6,724 bases of DNA from Hungatella sp. UBA3147. GTDB taxonomy: Bacteria > Bacillota > Clostridia > Lachnospirales > Lachnospiraceae. The DNA lies in contig DEYX01000089.1 of assembly GCA_002365025.1 (NCBI GenBank), positions 1 through 6,724 on the forward strand, read 5' to 3'. The number at the start of each line of letters is the position of its first letter. Within the stretch, counting starts at the first letter, position 1. The translations under genes and the position numbers were made by a program. Positions 1 to 3,707 of this stretch are shown in pieces. The notes under the pieces are model-generated. The model made no database searches. It saw only the letters and a list, made by a program, of their open reading frames with translations, and was not told the DNA's origin.

Positions 1-169
1 GTCCGGTATCACCCGTAGGTCCAGTGTCTCCGATAGGTCCAGTAGGTCCGATATCTCCGGACGGTCCAATAGGCCCGGTCGCGCCTGGGCAACCTCTAGG
101 ACCAGTTGGTCCACGACAACATCGACAATTAAAACTATGATTATTATTAGACCCTATACAATTACACAT
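1..169 (-). CDS. Collagen-like (Gly-X-Y repeat) protein with Cys-rich N terminus, N-terminal part
   Basis: This is the first 56 codons of a gene that leaves the window at the left edge, so the 3' end is missing. The ATG at 169-167 follows an AAGGGGG ribosome binding site 8 nt upstream. Residues 1-19 hold five cysteines (Cys2, Cys4, Cys15, Cys17, Cys18) and an Asn-rich stretch. From Gly20 on the protein is uninterrupted Gly-X-Y triplets (GPT, GPR, GCP, GAT, GPI, GPS, GDI and so on), with one extra Cys inside the third triplet. Gly-Pro-Thr-rich collagen-like proteins are typical filament proteins of the exosporium or spore surface in Bacillus and Clostridia (BclA type); the location here is inferred. 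It shares its layout (short Cys-rich head, then collagen) and strand with the complete gene at 1459-2262, but the head sequences differ, so they are not simple recent copies. No signal peptide is visible, which fits delivery to the spore surface from the mother cell. Confidence 0.88.
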   Translation of the reverse strand, partial: MCNCIGSNNNHSFNCRCCRGPTGPRGCPGATGPIGPSGDIGPTGPIGDTGPTGDTG

Positions 170-301
170 ATTAGTTTCCCCCTTATATTGTGTGGCTATA
201 TGACGAAACATCATAAAGAATTTTAACTCTTTATACATATAGAATATGCCTGGTTTTATAAGTCTGTTATTTAGATCGTTCGGTTTGTACATGCATCTTG
301 T

Positions 302-323
302 AAGATTAAATATGTTTAATCTT
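302..323. promoter_or_regulatory. Perfect 9-bp inverted repeat, possible operator
   Basis: AAGATTAAA and TTTAATCTT face each other across a 4-nt TATG centre. The repeat lies about 130 bp upstream of the collagen-like gene at 1-169. No T-tract follows on either strand, so it does not look like an intrinsic terminator. A binding site for a dimeric regulator or a leader hairpin are both possible; AT-rich chance symmetry cannot be excluded. Confidence 0.3.
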
Positions 324-370
324 GAAGACAAAGCTGAATTGATATTTGAGGAAAAGCGATATTAAAGGGC

Positions 371-390
371 AAAAAACGGGAGCGAATCCC
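371..390 (-). terminator. Weak terminator-like hairpin with T-tract (minus strand)
   Basis: Read on the minus strand, GGGA and TCCC pair around a TTCGC loop, with a possible G-U extension, and a G then six T residues (376-371) follow. The stem is only 4-5 bp, so termination would be weak. It lies downstream of the stronger hairpin at 495-530 and upstream of the gene at 1-169. Confidence 0.3.
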
Positions 391-494
391 AACTTGCTTA
401 ATCGAATTCATGATAATGAGTGATGGTTAACACTTTCAGTTACAGGAGCTGCGTTCTATATTTGCCGGCGTTAACCAATCAACCTCATCATAAC

Positions 495-530
495 AAAAAA
501 TAAGAATAGGGGGGAATTTCCATATTCTTA
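495..530 (-). terminator. Rho-independent terminator candidate (minus strand)
   Basis: On the minus strand TAAGAATA (530-523) pairs with TATTCTTA (508-501), enclosing a G/C-containing loop. TTTTTTG follows directly at about 500-494. It would end minus-strand transcription coming from the decayed genes at 621-1335. The stem is AT-rich, so efficiency is uncertain. Confidence 0.5.
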
Positions 531-620
531 TATAGTACGAAATTTGGAGGAGAAAGGTAGGATTAGGATAAAATAGAGAACCAGCTGGGTAGCTAAGACC
601 AGCTGGGCATTAAGTAATAT

Positions 621-913
621 TTATAAAATTTGGATATGGAGAGCCTCAGTTTCATAAGGGATAACTGGTGTTTGAAAATTGTAATGAATCACGACCACGT
701 ATACTAATAAACCAGGATGAAGTGAATGGAGAGGAACTGGGTTGCCATCTTTTTTACGGATTGTAGTTAAATTGCTGATATTAAATTTTATTTGTTTATC
801 TAGGGGGTTCCGGTATAGATAATATTATTAAAAATATCTACATTTGCGTTTCCATCTATAATAAAACTCAGTGGAGTATATCTTAAAGATTTTAAATTAT
901 TATAATATATGAA
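621..913 (-). pseudogene. Frameshifted beta-rich ORF, possible phage tail-fibre-like repeat fragment
   Basis: Two minus-strand reading frames join into one plausible protein of about 95 residues if one C is restored in the C5 run (807-803 on the minus strand). The upstream part (913 down to about 803) includes TPLSFIIDGNANVDIF and ends in GTP. The downstream part starts LDKQIKFNISNL, includes IRKKDGNPVPLHSL and stops at 623-621. The pattern of Ile-(Lys/Arg)-Lys-x-Asp-Gly-x-Pro followed by x-x-L-x-x-G-x-x-Y recalls the short beta repeats of Firmicutes phage tail-fibre or receptor-binding proteins. That likeness is from memory and weak. There is no start codon with a ribosome binding site: the frame opens after a TAA without an ATG. 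It is most likely a remnant of a larger gene; a pair of unrelated short frames is the alternative. Confidence 0.4.
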
Positions 914-917
914 TTAT

Positions 918-1335
918 TTAATTGATATTTACAAAGAGAGTACAGATTGAGAAAATCATCATAAGAGCGCCGGAGATCACCACGGCAGAGACAGCTATAG
1001 CAGTTAAGGCCCCGCCTGTCACGACCTAATACATCAGGCTTATATATATACAAGATTATGCCCGGATAATCCGATCCGTGTAATGCTATCATTGGCTTTC
1101 AAGATCATTTCGATTTCATCAAAAGTCAATCTTCCTTTCTGAAAGGTGATAATCCCTACGTTATCCCAAGGTTAACTCCGGCGGCTACCAGATCTAATGT
1201 CTGATATCCAAATTAGATTTTTTCAATGTTCTTAAATTTCCTTTCCTCTTTATCAGGCATTAAAAAAGCCCCCTGAGGGACCAATTTACAAGTTTGATTA
1301 GTTTGATAAAAATAAAATATACTCCTCATCGGCAT
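918..1335 (-). pseudogene. Decayed unrecognised gene ending in a membrane helix
   Basis: Protein-like segments follow one another on the minus strand in different frames, as expected from a gene broken by indels. A 40-codon piece runs from ATG 1335 to TAA 1213 and contains LVPQGAFLMPDKEERKF. A second piece (about 1159-1040) contains GIITFQKGRLTFDEIEMIL and ends GHNLVYI. A frame change in the TATATATATA run (1050-1041) would continue this into YKPDVLGRD. A last piece (1022-918) reads VTGGALTAIAVSAVV and continues as a hydrophobic stretch of about 25 residues, a convincing transmembrane helix, before TAA. I do not recognise the family. No good ribosome binding site precedes ATG 1335. The piecewise reading is my reconstruction; the hydrophobic tail is the firmest part. 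Confidence 0.4.
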
Positions 1336-1349
1336 ATTCAGTGATTTCT

Positions 1350-1383
1350 TGCACAAAAGAATTTCGGACCAGCTGGCCCGAAA
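1350..1383 (-). terminator. Terminator of the collagen-like gene (minus strand)
   Basis: Positions 1362-1383 form an 11-bp stem (TTTCGGGCCAG with CTGGTCCGAAA, one G-U pair) with essentially no loop as drawn. On the minus strand TTCTTTTG follows. It lies 75 bp beyond the stop codon of the collagen-like gene at 1459-2262, where its terminator would be expected. The T-tract is interrupted by one C, so some read-through is possible. Confidence 0.55.
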
Positions 1384-1458
1384 TCAAAAGCAAAATAATT
1401 ATATTTAGGAAAGTGGTATAACTGAGAATAATCTATTACCTATTACCAAGTATACTAT

Positions 1459-2262
1459 TTAACTACTTGGTCCATCTGCAAATCTCACAATCCGTATCGA
1501 TGATGCACTATTTGCCCACTGGAAAGGATTTTCTATTGCAATTTCACTATCATAATTGTGGAGGGTTATAGTGAAAGGAACGGTATCAACTTGAATTAAT
1601 GTTCCAGATGAAAAACTGCCAGCTGTTGAACTTGTGGCCCCTGACGCACCTTCTCCATTTTCAATTATACCAACTACTGCAGGAGTACTTCCATCAGCTA
1701 AATTGACACTCCATTCCACATGGTAAAGACCTGTGTGATTGATTGTAAAGGTTTTACCGGTTGAATCTATAACGATATTATTACCAACGCTATCAACAGA
1801 TTCAATATCAAAAATGAAGTCTTCGCCACTTGCAATAATTTGTCCGTTTCCTAATGCTTCCATGTAACTCGATAGAAATGGTTCAGTTGGACCAGTAGGA
1901 CCTATTGGGCCAGTAGGACCAGTAGCCCCTTGTGAACCAGTAGGACCAGTTGATCCTTGTGGACCAGTAGGACCAGTAGCCCCTTGTGGGCCAGTAGGAC
2001 CAGTTGATCCTTGTGGACCAGTAGCCCCTTGTGGACCAATTGAACCAGTAGGACCTTGTGGACCAGTAGGACCCGTTGACCCTTGTGGGCCAGTAGGACC
2101 CGTTGGACCTTGTGGACCTGTTGGGCCTTTACAACAACATGGACGTGGCGTTGGAGGACTTGATGGGCAAGGGCACGAGCACGAGCAGCATGGCTTTTGT
2201 GTATAAATTCGGTATTCCTCTTCTTCAATATAGTCTCTACAATTCAAATCATGTTTTGACAT
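1459..2262 (-). CDS. BclA-type collagen-like spore-surface glycoprotein
   Basis: The protein has 267 residues. The chosen start (ATG 2262-2260) has AAGGAG 7-8 nt upstream; an in-frame ATG 39 nt further up (2301) has no such site. Residues 1-22 are charged and acidic (EEEE at 13-16). Residues 23-45 are Cys- and Pro-rich with eight cysteines (CCSCSCPC, then CCC just before the repeats). Residues 46-126 are exactly 27 unbroken Gly-X-Y triplets, mostly GPT, GPQ, GST and GAT. The Thr-rich Y positions are typical O-glycosylation sites in BclA. Residues 130-263 look like the BclA/TNF-like beta-sandwich C-terminal domain, with alternating strands such as FTINHTGLYHVEWSVNL and FTITLHNYDSEIAI. That domain trimerises the collagen stalk in BclA. 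No signal peptide is seen. Inferred role: a fibre of the exosporium or outer spore coat, with the Cys-rich head making disulfide anchors. The closest thing to a promoter is a -10-like TATAAT (2318-2313). Confidence 0.9.
   Translation of the reverse strand: MSKHDLNCRDYIEEEEYRIYTQKPCCSCSCPCPSSPPTPRPCCCKGPTGPQGPTGPTGPQGSTGPTGPQGPTGSIGPQGATGPQGSTGPTGPQGATGPTGPQGSTGPTGSQGATGPTGPIGPTGPTEPFLSSYMEALGNGQIIASGEDFIFDIESVDSVGNNIVIDSTGKTFTINHTGLYHVEWSVNLADGSTPAVVGIIENGEGASGATSSTAGSFSSGTLIQVDTVPFTITLHNYDSEIAIENPFQWANSASSIRIVRFADGPSS
1911..2018. repeat. 54-bp tandem repeat within the collagen-coding region
   Basis: Positions 1911-1964 and 1965-2018 are adjacent copies differing only at two neighbouring bases (AA versus GG). 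Each encodes six Gly-X-Y triplets. Shorter 9- and 18-bp sub-repeats continue on both sides through 1885-2127. Such repeats change copy number by slippage or recombination and make stalk length variable between strains in BclA-family genes. Confidence 0.85.
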
Positions 2263-2312
2263 CTCTAATCTCCTTGAAAAGATTTGGCATAAAAAAATCA
2301 TACGCCTATTCT

Positions 2313-2344
2313 ATTATACTCTTGACAAAGGTTGTCCGTGACAA
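2313..2344 (-). promoter_or_regulatory. Possible promoter of the collagen-like gene
   Basis: On the minus strand TATAAT lies at 2318-2313 and TTGTCA at 2344-2339, but the 20-bp spacer is longer than sigma-A prefers. A sporulation sigma factor (E or K) would be expected for a spore-surface gene, yet I see no clean match to those consensus elements. The TTGTC/GACAA inverted pair (2332-2344) overlaps the -35 candidate and could be an operator. Treat the location as tentative. Confidence 0.22.
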
Positions 2345-2355
2345 TATGTCCTTGG

Positions 2356-2367
2356 TTTTGATCAAAA
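2356..2367. promoter_or_regulatory. 12-bp perfect palindrome upstream of the collagen-like gene
   Basis: TTTTGATCAAAA is self-complementary and lies about 95 bp upstream of the collagen-like start, just beyond the promoter candidate. It could be a regulator site, but a single AT-rich 12-mer may be chance. Confidence 0.2.
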
Positions 2368-2401
2368 TATCAAACCTGCTTTTTTGCTTTCCTCTCTTTC
2401 T

Positions 2402-2417
2402 GCTGTTTTCGAACAGC
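2402..2417. other. Hairpin with TTCG loop
   Basis: GCTGTT and AACAGC form a 6-bp stem around TTCG (CGAA on the other strand). No T-tract follows in either direction, so it is not a standard intrinsic terminator. It sits at the junction between the collagen-like gene's upstream region and the decayed acetyltransferase, and may be a remnant of a former terminator. Confidence 0.3.
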
Positions 2418-2429
2418 TCCGCCACTTAA

Positions 2430-2615
2430 TTAAATGGCAATTTTATTGATAAGAATAATAGAAACTATTGATATGCAACAGAAGCTATAATAATGTTAAC
2501 GAAGTACTTTCTAGATAATTATGATGTAACCAAATTAAATGCAACAATAAGAAGTGAAAATGCATCATCATGCAAAGCTATAGAAAAAGCATGATATAAA
2601 AACAAATATGTCATA
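2430..2615 (+). pseudogene. GNAT-family N-acetyltransferase, C-terminal remnant
   Basis: One plus-strand frame reads through stops as a recognisable RimJ/RimL-like GNAT core. It starts NGNFIDKNNRNY, then a TGA where the family has Gly (Gly-Tyr-Ala-Thr-Glu-Ala is the usual acetyl-CoA-binding start), then YATEAIIMLTKYFLDNYDV. It continues KLNATIRSENASSCKAIEKA, and a second TGA stands where EKAG(F/Y) has Gly, followed by YKNKYVI and a TAG. Both TGA codons are one base from the expected GGA. GNAT enzymes transfer acetyl from acetyl-CoA to amines. Here the N-terminal half, the start codon and the C terminus are absent, so no active enzyme can be made. The longest stop-free part with an ATG (2493-2594, 33 codons) has no ribosome binding site. 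Confidence 0.72.
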
Positions 2616-2638
2616 TAGCTATTAACTATCAGTATTAA

Positions 2639-2776
2639 GAATTGATAAGAAAGTTATATGGAGCGATTCTAGTGGAAGGTGATTATTCGTTAGCTGAAGG
2701 TATATACGATAAAATTGCAATAGAAATCTAAATCAATATAGACGCGGTAAACGCACAAAAAATGATTAGGGCGTGA
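2639..2776 (+). pseudogene. Unrecognised ORF remnant with one in-frame stop
   Basis: A plus-strand frame starting after TAA 2636-2638 encodes about 30 residues, including KLYGAILVEGDYSLAEGIYD, up to TAA at 2729-2731. It then continues in the same frame for 14 codons (INIDAVNAQKMIRA) to TGA 2774-2776. The amino-acid mix looks protein-like, but there is no ATG start with a ribosome binding site and I know no matching family. It directly follows the decayed acetyltransferase and may belong to the same or a neighbouring lost gene. It could also be chance. Confidence 0.25.
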
Positions 2777-2836
2777 TTATTGGAGACAACATAGATAAAT
2801 CGCAGGTAATCTGAATGATATAATGTTACCTTTGGA

Positions 2837-2858
2837 TATAATGTGAATAATTTATAAT
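2837..2858 (+). promoter_or_regulatory. Possible promoter (-10 candidates) for the small-protein operon
   Basis: Two exact TATAAT hexamers lie at 2837-2842 and 2853-2858, just upstream of the ribosome binding site at about 2869-2878. For the second, TTTGGA (2831-2836) sits 16 bp upstream as a poor -35 element. With either box the leader would be very short. The -10 boxes are clear; the -35 is not. Confidence 0.35.
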
Positions 2859-2882
2859 AGAGTTTAATAAGGAGGTGATTTT

Positions 2883-3086
2883 ATGCGAGGTTATTTGTCT
2901 ATAGGAATTTTTTTCATCGGAATAATTTTGGCTGCTTATATTGGATATTGGAGTTTGTTCATTAAGCCTATTATGGTTTGTGTATCGGAGTCAAATGCAG
3001 GAGTGTTGGCATCTGCAATGACGACGATGACAATAATAAAATGTGCTGTATCATGGTTGATTTTGGGTTTACAGAGGAGGCAATAA
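2883..3086 (+). CDS. Small membrane protein with two helices
   Basis: This 67-residue protein has an excellent ribosome binding site (AAGGAGGTGA, 4 nt before the ATG). The first helix is about residues 4-26 (SIGIFFIGIILAAYIGYW). A short hydrophilic turn with VSESN follows, then a second hydrophobic stretch at about 40-63 (VLASAMTTMTIIKCAVSWLI), and a basic tail LQRRQ. Small two-helix proteins of this sort include holin-like, peptide-export-related and uncharacterised Clostridia proteins; the sequence does not settle which. The basic tail and the short loop suggest a hairpin with both ends in the cytoplasm. The stop is followed after 2 nt by the start of the next ORF, and the ribosome binding site of that ORF lies inside the last codons of this one, so the two are probably translationally coupled. 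The gene is intact, unlike its upstream neighbours. Confidence 0.68.
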   Translation: MRGYLSIGIFFIGIILAAYIGYWSLFIKPIMVCVSESNAGVLASAMTTMTIIKCAVSWLILGLQRRQ

Positions 3087-3088
3087 CT

Positions 3089-3169
3089 ATGGCAGATACA
3101 ATGAAAGTCAGATCTGGTGATGCCGAAATAAAAAACGATGACTCTATTACTACTCTTGCTGAATCATAA
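3089..3169 (+). CDS. 26-residue acidic peptide, coupled to the membrane protein upstream
   Basis: The ATG at 3089 is preceded by AGGAGG (3075-3080) with an ideal 8-nt spacer, and lies 2 nt after the stop of the membrane protein. The peptide starts MADTMKVRSGDAEI and ends ITTLAES. It is hydrophilic and acidic, with no helix-forming hydrophobic run. The strong ribosome binding site is the main evidence that it is translated. It may be a truncated gene: 13 bp after its stop, in another frame, a membrane-helix-like segment begins (3183-3266), so a longer protein with a C-terminal helix may have been broken by an indel and a stop. The family is not recognised. Confidence 0.5.
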   Translation: MADTMKVRSGDAEIKNDDSITTLAES

Positions 3170-3182
3170 TATCGTAATGTAA

Positions 3183-3269
3183 TACCCAATACAACAAGCG
3201 CAAGCTTTTGTCTGGTCTTTGGTTTTAGCAACAGTTAGTTACTTACTAACTTACAGACTTACACATTAG
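3183..3269 (+). pseudogene. Membrane-helix fragment, possible lost C terminus of the 26-residue ORF
   Basis: This frame encodes 28 residues beginning YPIQQAQAFVWSLVLATVSY and ending LLTYRLTH before TAG. It has a clear hydrophobic helix and a basic end. It opens directly after a TAA, with no start codon or ribosome binding site of its own. Its position straight after the 26-residue ORF suggests it was the tail of that protein. This is an inference from composition and order only. Confidence 0.35.
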
Positions 3270-3298
3270 AGCTTCAACAATATAAAAATAGAATATAG

Positions 3299-3380
3299 AG
3301 GAGGCAGAAAATATTAAAGTAATTATTTCGCTGATGCTATGGCAGGGGAATGTCAAGAGGTTACGCCCTGGCTTATATAA
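3299..3380 (+). pseudogene. Third small gene of the operon, start codon or frame damaged
   Basis: A perfect AGGAGG (3299-3304) lies in nearly the same context (AGAGGAGGCA) as the site of the 26-residue ORF. Eight bases later, where ATG should stand, the sequence is ATT AAA (3313-3318). The frame from that ATT runs on through the terminator hairpin. A different frame encodes NYFADAMAGECQEVTPWLI and stops at TAA 3378-3380, immediately before the terminator stem, so it is probably the true C-terminal frame. ATG 3339 within it could give a 13-residue peptide but is too far from the ribosome binding site. The likely history is loss of the ATG plus a frameshift; initiation at ATT is a less likely alternative. 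Confidence 0.35.
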
Positions 3381-3427
3381 AGACTGGTATTTATTCAATG
3401 AAGGAATGAATAACAAGTCTTTTTTTA
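3381..3427 (+). terminator. Rho-independent terminator of the small-protein operon
   Basis: AGACT and the inner TTATTCA (left arm) pair with TGAATAA and AGTCT (right arm, ending 3420) through an imperfect stem with an internal loop. A run of seven T residues follows (3420-3426). It begins right after the TAA at 3378-3380, which supports reading 2883-3380 as one transcription unit. Confidence 0.7.
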
Positions 3428-3471
3428 TCTCATTTAGTCAGTTTCAAACTTCAATTTCGAATAAGGCATGA

Positions 3472-3630
3472 GTGGTGAGTGAGGAACTACTTGTACCCGA
3501 TAAAGCAGGGCATGATGTGAGTAAGGCGCTTAACGGATTGCGAAAATCCGATAGACTCTGTAATCATCATAGGGTTGGAAATTACAGGAATATAAAACCA
3601 GGGATAGAATATCCATATATATGCAATTGA
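3472..3630 (+). CDS. Doubtful 52-residue ORF
   Basis: A GTG-started frame runs 52 codons to TGA 3628-3630, including VSEELLVPDKAGHDVSKALN, RKSDRLCNHHRVGNYRN and IEYPYICN. Against it: no convincing ribosome binding site (only AAGG about 5 nt upstream), no ATG and no recognised family. A 6-bp hairpin (CGGATT/AATCCG around GCGAA, 3534-3550) lies inside it. It could be a remnant or a chance open frame in the space between the terminator at 3427 and the chitinase promoter. No other feature is seen in that stretch. Confidence 0.22.
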   Translation: MVSEELLVPDKAGHDVSKALNGLRKSDRLCNHHRVGNYRNIKPGIEYPYICN

Positions 3631-3645
3631 GCCATTTTTTGCGCG

Positions 3646-3675
3646 TTGTTCAAAGAATAACCAGCATGTTATACT
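3646..3675 (+). promoter_or_regulatory. Sigma-A-type promoter with extended -10, chitinase gene
   Basis: TTGTTC (3646-3651) and TATACT (3670-3675) are 18 bp apart, and the -10 is preceded by TG at 3667-3668 (TGTTATACT), an extended -10 that compensates for the weak -35. Transcription would start near 3682, giving a leader of about 25 nt that contains the ribosome binding site. Confidence 0.45.
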
Positions 3676-3707
3676 TATGAAAAACTAAGAGAGAAAAGGA
3701 TCAAGTG

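Noticed and set aside
892..1092. 66-codon minus-strand ORF beginning MIALHGSDYPG
   Set aside because: Only its middle (YKPDVLGRD) fits the reconstructed decayed gene; its C terminus is a low-complexity AT-rich run (NNSYIIII), and the alternative frame over the same bases gives a clear membrane helix. No ribosome binding site.
1885..2127. CRISPR-like regular repeats
   Set aside because: Units are 9, 18 and 54 bp multiples that encode Gly-X-Y triplets with no unique spacers.
1902..2228. 108-codon minus-strand ORF rich in Val, Leu, His and Gln repeats
   Set aside because: Shadow frame of the collagen repeat; its periodicity comes from the Gly-X-Y codons.
2103..2429. 108-codon plus-strand ORF antisense to the collagen-like gene head
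   Set aside because: Overlaps the well-supported collagen-like start and its upstream region; no ribosome binding site and no domain.
2978..3169. 63-codon plus-strand ORF as the start of the acidic peptide
   Set aside because: Its first 37 codons overlap the membrane protein in another frame and are odd (Cys- and Asp-rich); the internal ATG at 3089 has the AGGAGG site.
2971..3231. 86-codon minus-strand ORF over the small-protein operon
   Set aside because: Antisense to two ORFs with excellent ribosome binding sites, and has none itself.
3430..3640. Group II intron or other known structured RNA
   Set aside because: Only one 6-bp hairpin is evident; no domain V-like or conserved core motif could be found by eye.
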